DNA from: Mesostigma viride
Lineage: Eukaryota > Streptophyta > Mesostigmatophyceae > Mesostigmatales > Mesostigmataceae
Length of the DNA stretch: 64,000 nucleotides
Reading direction: 5' to 3'
NCBI GenBank assembly: GCA_009746045.1
Contig: RPFO01000015.1
Coordinates: 968,529-1,032,528, forward strand
Positions 9,762-20,072 of the stretch are shown here, in pieces (within the stretch, counting starts at the first letter, position 1; each line of letters opens with the position of its first letter). Made by a program: the position numbers and the translations under genes. Below the pieces are notes generated by a model. The model made no database searches, was not told the origin of the DNA, and saw only the letters and a list, made by a program, of their open reading frames with translations.

Positions 9762-10795
9762 GAAACGAGGGATAAAACGCCTATAGTAAGAGGCAATCCC
9801 TAAGAAACTACGTACACTTTTAACGTCGGTAGGGGTAGGCCAATCCTGAATTGACTTAGTTTTATCCGGGTCGGTAGCGACACCGGCATCTGACAAAACA
9901 TGTCCTAAAAACGGTACACTCCTACCAGAACGAACTTTAGCACGGCGAGCCCACAAGGAATATTCAGACATTATTTCTAAGACTTTCTTTAAATCACGTA
10001 GGTGCGTTTCAAAATCAGGGGAGTAAATAAGGATGTCATCTAAGTAAGCCTGAGCACAAGAACGATCGTGCTCAGCTAAAGACACAGAGGAGAAGGAAGG
10101 ATCCTTTAAATCAGAGGACACTTGGGGAAGGTGAGAATTACCCATAACAGGTCTAAGCACTTCATTCATCAACATTTGAAAAGAGGCAGGAGAATTACAG
10201 AGTCCCATAGCCGCTACTCTAAACTGATAATGACCAAAAGGGGTAGCAAAGGCGGTTTTATGACAATCCTCGGGCGCTATACGCAGTTGCCAAAAACCAT
10301 CCGCACAATCCAGTACAGTGAAACAGGTAGGACCTTTAACCTTATTAAATATATCATCAATACGAGGTAGAGGGTATTTAGACTTCACAGTGATATCATT
10401 TAACTTCCTATAATCAGTAACTAAACGAAACTTGCCATTTGGCTCAGGGACTAACAGGACACCAGCTGAGTAGGGGGAGTTACTAGGCTCTATCAATCCT
10501 GCTTCTAATAGTGATACTAACATATGTTTTAGTTCCTTTAACTCGGTAGGGCCCATTCTATACATCGGAGAGTGCGTAGGAACTGCACCGTCCTTAATAA
10601 CTACACGGTGTAAAACAGAACGAGGAGGAGGATAAGAAGGAGTCTTTTCTTCAAAAACTTTGGAGGAATCTATCACAGCCATGTATCTTACTATTTCGTT
10701 TTCAGTAAATCCCACCCCTATTGTATCCACTGTGTTCACATCTATATCCACACTATTATTAGGGATAGGTATCTCCTGTACTTCTAACTGAAGGA
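9762..10795 (-). pseudogene. Reverse transcriptase of gypsy E
   Basis: Minus-strand gypsy RT. Visible in order: KFRLVTDYRKLND, FTVLDCADGFWQ (first catalytic Asp), the FGHYQFRVAAMGLCNSPASFQ core and AYLDDILIYS (catalytic DD, around 10020-10055), then the VPFLGHVLSDAG thumb and FLGIASYYRRFI. The frame continues past 10751 to the N1 insertion point. It carries about 28 extra residues, rich in Ser and Asp, just before YLDD, where gypsy RTs normally have only a few. It is cut downstream by element A and upstream by N1; the RT core itself has no stop. Confidence 0.9.
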
Positions 10796-11245
10796 ATCGG
10801 ATTTCTCTGAAAATAGTTTCTTATAATGGGCGAGAACGAACGCCGCAATCGAAGTGTTCCTGACGGCGGCAAAGATTACGTGGCACGCTTTTGGGGTTCC
10901 AGTTTCGCTGGCATGGCCGGCGACTAGGGCCGTTTAGCGGATGATAATCAGTTTGGATTTTGTAACTGGGTGATTAGTTACGGGCAGTTTTCGTTGTTGT
11001 TCAGGCGGTTAAAAAGGTCGTATTTATAAGGCCTTTTAATTTTGTATGCTGGCCTGAAACTGCCTTTGATTGGCGACTAGTGTAGTTAAAAGTTCTGACT
11101 CGAATCATTTTGCTGACATTTCGTAGTTGCCGGTCTGACATAGTTGTGTCAGTAAGGCTGGGATTTTTTTAGGGGCGTTGCCATGTAGCGTGTTGTGTCG
11201 TCTTTTTAGGGACCTTGCGAGGAAGGGGAAGGTCTTTTTTCTTGC
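10796..11245 (+). repeat. N1 arm A1
   Basis: Starts ATCGGATTTCTCTGAAAATA and ends in CTTTTTTCTTGC; same sequence as 12269-12719. Confidence 0.88.
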
Positions 11246-12143
11246 ATGACGCTGGGCACGCGTTGGCCGAGGCTATGGTGATGCAAGGAATGCCGACGCC
11301 TCCCCGGCCTTGTGCCCGCTCGGGCGCAGGGCTTAATTAAATTAACAGACGGGCGGCAGCCCCTGAGCTTCCGGTTTCACGGAAGTCACAGCGGCTGCCA
11401 AGTGTCCGGACTGATTCTCACTTTGGATCTGGGTCCGGATGGTTGGGAATCTGCGCAGGAGGTTGGGCTGCGCTAGTGCAATATTCAGATCGAATATGAA
11501 GGGGAAGATCTGCTTGTCGAAACGGAAGGGCTGGCCTGCGTGGCAGCCTTGTACCTGAGGATGCTTGCGCTTCGGGTTAAGGTTCTGTGACGTTGGCTGG
11601 CCTGCCTTGGGCTGGTTCGTACCTGGGGATGCTTGCGCTCCGGGTTGGACTAGTTGAGGTCGTGGCGATAATTTTAATAAATTTAAAAATATTTTCACTC
11701 ACACCGTTGTTTGGCGCGCGGTCTCGGCGCTGGGGGTGAGGGCTGATATGCGGCCTTGATTATATGCCTAACGGTAAATCTGTTAGCATGGTAGGTGCGG
11801 GGGTGTGCCCCCTATCAAGGACGATGCTCTCCTAAAGGGGTCGTGGCGAAATATAGTGAGAAACGAAACTTGGGGTTTCGGTAATTGCTTGATCGCTGTG
11901 TCTTCTGCTTTGTCTTCGCAACAACAACAACTCCTGTTGCCGATCAGAGGGGAGGCCTTCTTTGGGGTCGGTGGCGGGCCCTGCAAAGGGTCAATTCGCG
12001 AGAATGTGGTTACCTATAACAGTGCATCAATGCATCCACAGCTGCTGGTGTTAAAACGGGGTCCATTGCGGCAGGGCATTCTCTATGGACACGCGGTCCT
12101 TGGAAAGAGGGGAGCGGCTTTGAGTCAGCCAGGCGTGGGGGAG
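11246..12143 (+). other. N1 internal region, no gene
   Basis: About 0.9 kb without a recognisable protein. It contains a CTTCCG/CGGAAG hairpin (11369-11386). The short frames on both strands look incidental. Confidence 0.6.
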
Positions 12144-12719
12144 TTGGGGTTTCGCAAACTTTGCTCGGAGAATTGCAAATGGCAGGGGACGCCACTTTGC
12201 TGTCCATTTTAAGCGACCACTTAATGTTTTCAATAAGAAGTTGGTGGAGTGGGAGCAATGGATACACGAATCGGATTTCTCTGAAAATAGTTTCTTATAA
12301 TGGGCGAGAACGAACGCCGCAATCGAAGTGTTCCTGACGGCGGCAAAGATTACGTGGCACGCTTTTGGGGTTCCAGTTTCGCTGGCATGGCCGGCGACTA
12401 GGGCCGTTTAGCGGATGATAATCAGTTTGGATTTTGTAACTGGGTGATTAGTTACGGGCAGTTTTCGTTGTTGTTCAGGCGGTTAAAAAGGTCGTATTTA
12501 TAAGGCCTTTTAATTTTGTATGCTGGCCTGAAACTGCCTTTGATTGGCGACTAGTGTAGTTAAAAGTTCTGACTCGAATCATTTTGCTGACATTTCGTAG
12601 TTGCCGGTCTGACATAGTTGTGTCAGTAAGGCTGGGATTTTTTTAGGGGCGTTGCCATGTAGCGTGTTGTGTCGTCTTTTTAGGGACCTTGCGAGGAAGG
12701 GGAAGGTCTTTTTTCTTGC
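12144..12719 (+). repeat. N1 arms B1 and A2 (fused)
   Basis: B1 (12144-12270, starts TTGGGGTTTCGC and ends GGATACACGAA) runs straight into A2 (12269-12719). This junction equals the element's own end joined to its start, as a circular intermediate would give. Confidence 0.88.
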
Positions 12720-12747
12720 CCACCCACCCTCCCTGTGTTTTGTTGTC

Positions 12748-12874
12748 TTGGGGTTTCGCAAACTTTGCTCGGAGAATTGCAAATGGCAGGGGACGCCATT
12801 TTGCTGTCCATTTTAAGCGACCACTTAATGTTTTCAATAAGAAGTTGGTGGAGTGGGAGCAATGGATACACGAA
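12748..12874 (+). repeat. N1 arm B2
   Basis: Repeats B1 with one C/T difference seen. A 28-bp C-rich spacer separates it from A2. Confidence 0.88.
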
Positions 12875-12891
12875 CATACATAATAAATATC

Positions 12892-13507
12892 AGTTAACGT
12901 AAAGGATTTACGTTAGATGGATAGAGATTGTTACGCTCTCTCCAGCGGCACCTTGAACGCCTCATTTGGTTAAGGAACGTAAAAGTTATGACGTTTCCTA
13001 GGCTGTGCCGACAGTACCCGGCGCGCCACTGTGGGCGCGTACGGACACAGGATATACAAGTGTCACTTTGATAGTCCGCAGGACGTTCACAGGACTTGTA
13101 CAGGACTTGATGGTCAATAGATAGGTACCGGCGCTGTAGCGCGCCAGGACCTATGAGACAATTGATGCTGAGTAGTGTACGGATAGGTCCACAGGACTAG
13201 CCGTATGGACAATTGATAGATCTGCGCGCCAAAGGCGTGCCAGAGTCTGTGTAATCAATTGATTGACAGTTCAGCTGTGACAGTGCAGCTGAATACTTGG
13301 ACGCGTCCCTAACAACCTATATGTGTGACTTGGTCGCACCGGGACGCTAGTTCTTGCGTGCACGTTCTCTTGGCACTGCGACCCTGTCGTCTGTGCTGCG
13401 TGCAGTCTTGGAAGTGACGTGACTTACGTCTGTGTTTCCTGTTATTAATAAAGGCAACTTCCTGCAAGAACCATGGCGGAATTCGTGGCATTCACTCTCA
13501 TACAACT
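12892..13507 (+). repeat. 5' LTR of element B
   Basis: 616 bp. It carries an AATAAA (13447-13452), presumably the polyadenylation signal, and iterated CAATTGAT motifs. Confidence 0.92.
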
Positions 13508-13532
13508 CGTATTACACGCCTCGTTCAAAAAG

Positions 13533-14190
13533 ATGCCAAATTCTGAAGAATTCCGGATTCCCGGCGATGAGGAAATAGCCGCTCCGCCGGCTGGTCCTTT
13601 CAAGACCGACTGCGCCGTCGTGGCAGCAATTGCTCGACGAAGTCACGACTCGCTCGACGAACTTCATCGTCGGCAGCGCGCAGCTTCCATTGCTCGGGGA
13701 TAACCCCGAGGACCCCGATTTGCCAGCACTGGTGCCGGCTATACGCGCACTGTTGGACCAGATTCGCAACATTTTATCGACATTTACGGTCCAGGTGCGG
13801 GGAGGTTTGCGGTCGGTGAACGAAGTCACCACTGCCATTGAGGAGTTGGACAACGCCATCTCTTCACTCACCGGTTACCAGAGAAACTTACAAAACTGGG
13901 CATCGCTACGCACGGGGGGCGCGCCGGCGGTGTCGACAAATTTGTTTCAAGATCTCGCGTTGCTATCGCTGCTCACGCGGCGTACGCAGTCGCGAACGCC
14001 AGGTTTAATTAACCTGGTGGCATTTCTCGCATCTCTGCGAGAGTGGATTCCCGCGGGGTGGGAATTGTTGACGATCTTTACACATCCTCTGCGCCTCGTC
14101 GCGCGTCGGCGCGTCGCAACTTACGCGGCGGGGAGCACACCGGTTTTAATACATACCGGTGCAGGTCCAGCTGGATATGGAGGATCGTGA
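13533..14190 (+). pseudogene. ORF1 of element B, unknown protein
   Basis: ATG at 13533, 25 bases after the LTR. The first frame (MPNSEEF...) passes by a single-base shift near 13600-13640 into the frame that runs to 14190. The second part is helical-looking and aligns with the central region of the intact ORF of element A: a GG pair, an A.E.L spacing, ISL and NW. This gene precedes gag and is not part of the standard copia repertoire. I cannot assign a function; a conserved structural or regulatory protein is plausible. Confidence 0.6.
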
Positions 14191-14394
14191 GTTCGCATAC
14201 ACGTACTGCGACTTCAGGGGCCTTGACTACTAGGTCGGCCAATTTTCTTCTCCAGTACTCGTCGACATTTTGTCGATTTTTCAACGGCAATTCGCGGGGG
14301 CGGAGGCGACACCGGCGCAGGCGGCAGTGCGACAATTTTGTACATACTTTTCTGCTGCTTTGCTGAGGTGTTTTTGAATAGCTTGTAGTGCAGA

Positions 14395-15502
14395 ATGGCA
14401 GACGGGCGCCGTAGCAAAGGTGCCCCAGCCAGTGGGAATAATGGTGGTGCTGGTAGTGGGACCGCTCACGTAGATGACGTGGGGGTTACCGGAGAGATTA
14501 CCAACATTCATCACAATAATAATAATGCACAAGCTGTTCATGGTTTTGACCTTACCACTCAGGGTTTTTAATTGTAAATCAGCTGCAACCTGTGACATCA
14601 GACTCCAAGCCTAAGCAGGCTGAAGAGTTTGTGAAGGGCTGGAAGGGTTTCCTAGTTTGTACGGTGGTACCAACTACTATCAGATCTGGATAGGCAGCAG
14701 CACTTTTGGCAAGTGCACTGATCAGATCAAGGACCTAACCAGGGAATGTAAGAAGGCCAACAAGGCCTGGGCAGTGTATGTAGCTGAGCTGAAGGAGCTG
14801 CTTGAAGACCAGCGAAGAAGGTCGGCATCCATTGGCAAGACAAGTATCAAGGGTGGGAGGTCAAGGGGGACCTGATCCAGAATTTCCTTAACTATTGCAA
14901 AATGGTTGAGGAGGGCAGGGCTCACGGCTTTAATGTGGCTGATAACATAGCCCTGACCAACTGGCTCAAGGTTTCTGGGCTGGATAAGGCTACACGTGGC
15001 TCTTTAAAGGTCATGTGTGCCCCACACTCAACCCTCAAGGCCTACAAGGTCATAATCAAACAAGCACTCGAGGCAGAGGAGCTGTTTGAGGGTGGAGTGC
15101 CAGCAGTGAAGGCTACCCAGGCAGGTGGGCGTACCCAGGGGGCTCCAAGACGTCTGAGGCTGACAGAAGCCAAGGAGGGCGTAGGGGCAACCATAACAAG
15201 CGCAAGGGAGATCATTCACCTGACTCTGACAGGAGGTCACACTCCAAGTCGGTGTTCAGGCGGGTGGGTGGTCAGCCCAAGCAGGGCAACGCGTCTGACA
15301 ACGGGGGAGTGGCCAGGGCAAGTCAAAGATACAATGCTACCTGTGCAAGGGGTGGGGGCACATCAAGAAGGAGTGTCCCAGCTTCAAGAAGTCCCAGGGC
15401 CAGGGCAGCAACAAGAATAACAACAACAACAACAAAGAACAACAACAAGTCCCAGGCCAGCCTTCAAAGGGCAGTCAGCAAGAAGACAACAAGGAGCAGT
15501 GA
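14395..15502 (+). pseudogene. Gag of element B (frameshifted) with CCHC zinc knuckle
   Basis: ATG at 14395 opens with a Gly/Asn-rich segment. A stop after the GFDLTTQGF stretch and frame changes near 14600 and 14880 break the frame, but the pieces run on: a capsid-like helical part (14902 onward, NWLKVSGLDKATRGSLK), a basic region, then a CCHC knuckle CYLCKGWGHIKKEC near 15330-15375 followed by an Asn/Gln-rich tail. The knuckle fixes the identity as nucleocapsid. Confidence 0.75.
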
Positions 15503-15642
15503 CTGTCTGAGGCAACCCCTACACACCTTAATTCACCCAGGGGGAGGCCAGGTGCTCCAATGCAGATTTTATATCTGGGCAACAAGAGGGTGATCTCCAG
15601 GTTCAGGGTGGCCCCAGGTCACCTGGAGAGGTACAGGTTCCT

Positions 15643-17364
15643 ATGAAGACGTCCTTGACAGCTGATGCAGCTGTAAGTATGTCTGACCCTATGCATCCTC
15701 GTGCTGGGCACGAGGGTGGACCTCTCATTTTGAGAGAAACCAATGTACAACCACAGAGGGGTGTGAAGGCCTCTGGTGGTATGCATGTGGTCCCTGCTGG
15801 CGGTCCAGGTGTTGGGCATGAGCAGGGTGACTCAGGCTCTGAGTCAGAACAGGATGGAAGTCAGCATGGTGATGCTGGACAACCTGACAGCACAGTCCTG
15901 ACTGTGCCAGGGACTGCTTCCTCTGTGTACCAGGAGTTGGGTGCCCGAATCCACAACATGTTTGGGCATGCCACTTCTCTGTCAAACAACTTTGCCTTCC
16001 GTATGGGCAGGGCACCCCTTCTTAAGGCGTGTCAGCAAGCTGCCTCACGGTGTAAGTGCCAGTTGTCCTCCAACAAGCCCAGGAAATCACATGCCAAAGC
16101 TCTACCTCAGAGCATTGGTGATCTGCAGTGTGATATCCAACACATCAGGGGCATGCAACTGTTGGTGTGCGTGGACAGGTACACGAAATACAAGGTGCTA
16201 GAGCATTTACCTTCTATGAAGAACAGGTACTTGCTGGCTGCCCTGCAGAATGTAAGAGCCAAGTTTCCTACCACAAGGATCCAGGTGGACATGCAGTTTC
16301 AGCATCTCAAGGGTGATCCTACCCTTCCTGAGTTGCTGGTTACACCTAGGGAGGCTCATGGGCAGCAGGGTGCTATCGAGAGGGCAATCCAGGAGGTCAA
16401 GAAATTGATCATCTCTGAAGACTGGGTACCCTTGTCTGCACCTGCACTTGTCAGGAGTGCATGGCTGAGGAACGTGGAGCAGCAGCTGAACAGCAGGGTT
16501 AACTTCTACTATGATGGAGTTGCTGTCAGCCCAATGGGTCTATATCATGGCCTGTGCCCACCACATGTGCTGGAGGGCTGGAAACATGCTGCACATGTCA
16601 CCTTTGCCAAGCTGAGGGAGAAGGACCGGGGTTGGAAGATGCTGGAGCCACAAGTGGGTCAGAAGGTCCTAGCTTGGAAGGAACCTAGCCTTTATGGCAA
16701 ACGTGGTAGCTGGAGTCCTGGGGTGGTTACCCAGGTTGATGAAGCTAGCCACGCATGCTTGGTCAGCATGGAGGACGAACCAAAGCATGTGCACCGGCTG
16801 AGTTGGTCATATGTCAAGCCTAACCTGATGAATGAGGGCAGTCAGGCACAAGGCTCACAGGATCTGCAGGATTTTCAGGTCCCAGGTGACATCACTGACG
16901 CAACGACCACATCTGTTGCAGGGGAATCTGTCAGCCCTGGCCAGGTTGCAGAGGTACTTGTTGAACAGGCTGCAAGGTCAACAGCTGGGGAGTCAACTGT
17001 CAAGCCCAAGGCACTAACCAAGCCCAGGGGGACAAGTTTGGCTGGATTGATTGGGGCTCTACAAAGAGCCAAGAAGCAGCCCAAGGTAGCCAAGCTCAGG
17101 TGGCATGGCAATCTGGGGCTGGACACTGCCTTAGAGGTAGACACTAATTCTCAGGTTTCCATCATTGGGACCAGGGCTGCAGCAGGGTACAGCATGTCTG
17201 AACCCAGCTATCAGTTTGTGTCTGACTTCAGTGGCGGGGTACACGTGAAGGTACTGGGTGAGGTATTCATTCCTATCCTTGGACAGGACACTGCTTTTTG
17301 TGTCTTGGAGGGCTATCAAGGACCTGCTCTTCTGGGGCAGAATTTCCTATGCCAGGATGGGTAG
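15643..17364 (+). CDS. Integrase plus aspartic protease polyprotein segment of element B
   Basis: 573-residue open frame; the start codon is arbitrary because it is probably made as part of a gag-pol product. An N-terminal His/Cys cluster (H104, H109, C130, C137/C139) precedes an integrase core with candidate triad D164 (LQCDIQ), D216 (IQVDMQ) and E246 (GAIERAIQEVKK). A C-terminal chromo/SH3-like basic stretch follows (VLAWKEPSLYGKRGSWSPGVV). Residues about 490-575 are a retropepsin: ALEVDTNSQVSIIG at 495-508, closing with ALLGQNFL. The catalytic triplet is DTN rather than DTG or DSG, and a DTNAQVS copy exists in element C. The protease lies after the integrase and directly before RT. Confidence 0.8.
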   Translation: MKTSLTADAAVSMSDPMHPRAGHEGGPLILRETNVQPQRGVKASGGMHVVPAGGPGVGHEQGDSGSESEQDGSQHGDAGQPDSTVLTVPGTASSVYQELGARIHNMFGHATSLSNNFAFRMGRAPLLKACQQAASRCKCQLSSNKPRKSHAKALPQSIGDLQCDIQHIRGMQLLVCVDRYTKYKVLEHLPSMKNRYLLAALQNVRAKFPTTRIQVDMQFQHLKGDPTLPELLVTPREAHGQQGAIERAIQEVKKLIISEDWVPLSAPALVRSAWLRNVEQQLNSRVNFYYDGVAVSPMGLYHGLCPPHVLEGWKHAAHVTFAKLREKDRGWKMLEPQVGQKVLAWKEPSLYGKRGSWSPGVVTQVDEASHACLVSMEDEPKHVHRLSWSYVKPNLMNEGSQAQGSQDLQDFQVPGDITDATTTSVAGESVSPGQVAEVLVEQAARSTAGESTVKPKALTKPRGTSLAGLIGALQRAKKQPKVAKLRWHGNLGLDTALEVDTNSQVSIIGTRAAAGYSMSEPSYQFVSDFSGGVHVKVLGEVFIPILGQDTAFCVLEGYQGPALLGQNFLCQDG

Positions 17365-18403
17365 TGATCACGTCCTCTCTCCTGACTAAGGAAGGGGCTG
17401 GTCAGGTCCCACTGATTAATTTCAGGACCACTCACCTATCACGTGCAGTAACCAGGACGGTTAAGCGTGTGCAAGTGTGCCAGGGGCAGGAGCCCTTGGT
17501 TGATGACCTCATACTGCCAGCTGCTAGTCATCCAAGCAGTTTGGGCATTGGTCCTCACTCACTTGCTGGACACAGCCCTATCAACTACCAAGGCCTGGTG
17601 AAGCTCATGTCCTCTCCCATTATGTGTCCCCAGGTCACACTGGGTCTGATTAAATCTGGGGAGGACTGGATCTCCAAGAAATGCGTGGAACCTGTCAATG
17701 ACCTGCCTCCTGCACGACGTCTACTCAAGCTCAAGTTTGTCATCAAGATGAAGGAGGTGGACGGGGTCAAGGTACCACATGTCAGGCCAGTGCTGAATGA
17801 GTTCAAGGGTACTGGTGAGTGCACTGCTGAGGAGTTGTATACCCCTGGCATGCTGCATGATACTTGGAGGCTGCTGCTGTGTGTATTTCTAGGCCTTCTC
17901 AACAAGGGCTTGGACTATGGCTCAGTGGTGGTAGACTTCAAGAGGGCATTTCTGGAGGGGATGCAGATGTGGCACAGGAAAAGTGGGAGGGCAAGACGCC
18001 TTTCTATGTTAGGGTGCCTGCTGTATGGAAAAGGGACATCCACACGGAGTTCCTTAAAATCCTCAAGGGCCTGGAGGGCCTGAGGTCAAGTCCAATAATC
18101 TGGAGGGAGACTCTCAACCGTTTCCTGAAGGAGCATTGCAACTTGAAGGTCTCTCCTGTAGACCCCTGTCTGTTTCTGGGGCAATGGGAAGGCCTGCCAG
18201 TGTATGCTTCGCTGCACGGGGATGACCTACATCTGATAGCTCCCACGTCGTGGCTTAAGGAGCTGATCTCCATCATTAAGTCCAAGTTTCCTCTGGGTAG
18301 GGAGCAATGGCAGGTGGAGAATGAGCCTCTGCTGTTTGTGGGCATGGAGGCCACACTGGTGAAGAAGGGGGGAGTGGCGTATGCTGCTGGTGGGGGGCAA
18401 TGA
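17365..18403 (+). pseudogene. Reverse transcriptase of element B
   Basis: Copia-type RT in two frames. The first part reads ...LLKLKFVIKMKEVDGVKVPHVRP, EELYTPGMLHDTWR and VVVDFKRAFLEG (first palm Asp). A shift near 17965 leads to the second frame with RSSPIIWRETLNRFL, PCLFLGQWEGLPVYASLHGDDLHLIAP and FVGMEATL. The second catalytic motif is HGDD instead of the usual YVDD. Upstream of 17640 the linker from the protease is poorly conserved. The frameshift disables it unless translational shifting occurs. Confidence 0.85.
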
Positions 18404-19124
18404 TTATCAAGAGACCCTCATTAGCAAGCTTCCTCCAACCATCACACAGGCACTGTGTCCCATGGTGAGGGGCATGGTTGCTTGGGTGGCAGGCATTTCC
18501 AGGCCAGACCTTATGGTCATAGCCAGGTTGCCTGATGACATGCTGGTGGAGCTAGGGTCTGCCAAGGTGGCTGATCAGGTCAGGGCTTCATCTGGCATTC
18601 TGTTGTCTGCAGTGGATTTATCACAACCCATTTGCATGGAGCTGTATGTGGATAGCTCAATGGACAGCAGGCAGGTCTCCAAGGTCAGGGGCAGGGCTGC
18701 AGGGCTCTTTGTGCTCAGACAGGAAGGCCTGGGGAGTTTGGTGAGCTGGTTTAGTCGCCTGCACAAACGGGTGGCTGTCAGCAGTGATGTGGCAGAATGC
18801 AGGGCTATTTGTGAAGGCATTCACACAAGCCTTTATCTGAAGGAGTTGCTTCATCAGATGACTTCTAACACTCCTTGGCCACTTCAGGTTACCACTCTTC
18901 TAAAAACAGACTCCATGGGGATGGTGCAGTTTGTGCACAGGCAGATGGCCAGAAGTAGGGACTTGGATTATCTCCTTCTTAAGGAGTTGTCCTCCTTGGC
19001 CAATATTGAGCATATCCCTGGGGTTGACAATCCTGCTGATGCTTTGACCAAGCTAGTGCAGAAGGCAGCAGTGCAATACAAGGTTCTTCAGTCTCTGATG
19101 GACCCATCTCAGCAAGCTGTCTAA
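18381..19124 (+). CDS. RNase H domain of element B
   Basis: 247-residue frame with the RT connection (RGMVAWVAGISRPDLM) and a complete copia-type RNase H: YVDSSMDS, ECRAICEG, LLKTDSMGMVQFV and DNPADALTK supply the four acidic positions. It overlaps the end of the RT frame by a few codons and is offset by one frame. It is the best-preserved RNase H of the three copia-like copies here. Confidence 0.88.
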   Translation: MLLVGGNDYQETLISKLPPTITQALCPMVRGMVAWVAGISRPDLMVIARLPDDMLVELGSAKVADQVRASSGILLSAVDLSQPICMELYVDSSMDSRQVSKVRGRAAGLFVLRQEGLGSLVSWFSRLHKRVAVSSDVAECRAICEGIHTSLYLKELLHQMTSNTPWPLQVTTLLKTDSMGMVQFVHRQMARSRDLDYLLLKELSSLANIEHIPGVDNPADALTKLVQKAAVQYKVLQSLMDPSQQAV

Positions 19125-20072
19125 GCTGGTGCTGGTTATAGGGCATTGGAGAGCAGATTGTGTGGTAGTGTCAGCATTGTGACTGGCATAATACCTGTAT
19201 TTTAGTCTGTACTAAGGCTCATGGACCATGGTACACTCACTCTGATTTTAATCAGGATACAGCCAGGTTTTGGCTGGGGTTCATGCTGTTGACTACACAA
19301 GGTTGACAGGTCCATTACAGACCATGTATTCTATTTTAAAAGAAATGTATATTTGTACATACTTCTCACAATGGTCTGGGAACCTTTATTCTGGGGTTTA
19401 TAGGGCGGGGTTCGATTCCCTGGTATTATGTTTCTACAAGCTGGCCTGTTCAGGTGTTTGCCTGTTCAGACTTCCCTAGTTCCCCAGGGCAGGATTTAAT
19501 TGTTGCCTATGTGTTTCATTTTGTCATTTGTTTGCTGTGGCAGTTTACCATCTGGCAAGTAGACGGGCGCCGTAAGACGGGCGCCAATAGACCCCTGTTG
19601 AGAGAATGACAGGCAAACTATTGTAATACGCCTTACTTTGTCAAGTGGTATTTTAATTGTCATGGATTTATTGTACTTATATTGAATATGTACTGGGTTT
19701 TATGGGATTAGTATCTGGGATTAATGTAACTCACCGCCAGAAGGTCATTGTACTGGAGGCTCTACCGAGGTGATGGGATTAATTCCTGGAGAAGACCTCA
19801 TAGAATTAACCTGTATGTATTTAATTTTGTGTGCTTCTAATATCTGGTGGTACTCTGTAATGCCACTTCCATAGGTTTTATCCATTTCTCATGGAATGGT
19901 TTTCCCTGTGGCAGATCTGTTTCTTTTCCAGTTCCTTAAAAGAAAGGGCTGGGGGAATGGCAATGGCCATTAAAGACATCTGTTCAAGCTTCAAGCTGGA
20001 GTGAAGGACATTTCAAGCTACTTCAAGGGTCCCTGGCAGGGGATGTGATCCCTAAAGAAAAGAAGGGATTGG
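19125..20072 (+). other. 3' untranslated region of element B with purine tract
   Basis: No gene. It holds the T-arm-like hairpin (19406-19422), the paired GGGCGCC motif (19565-19571, 19579-19585) and a purine tract AAAGAAAAGAAGGGATTGG (about 20054-20072) before the LTR. Confidence 0.65.
19406..19422 (+). promoter_or_regulatory. T-arm-like hairpin / B-box match in element B
   Basis: CGGGG-TTCGATT-CCCTG, a 5-bp stem with one G-T wobble and a 7-nt loop, same motif as at 1550-1566 and 55292-55308. Confidence 0.5.

Larger units (their letters stand above)
10796..12873 (+). mobile_element. DIRS/Ngaro-like non-autonomous element N1
   Basis: Architecture is A1 - unique - B1A2 - spacer - B2, the split direct repeats of PAT/Ngaro-type tyrosine-recombinase retrotransposons. 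A arms are 10796-11245 and 12269-12719 (about 450 bp); B arms are 12144-12270 and 12748-12874 (127 bp, one mismatch seen); the B1 end and A2 start overlap. Removing it joins CTGAAGGA to ACATACA with no TSD and restores the gypsy E frame between protease and RT (...LLCMF / LQLEVQ...), as expected of recombinase-mediated insertion. No RT or recombinase is encoded, so it is an internally deleted passenger. It shares its first 24 bases with N2. Confidence 0.85.
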
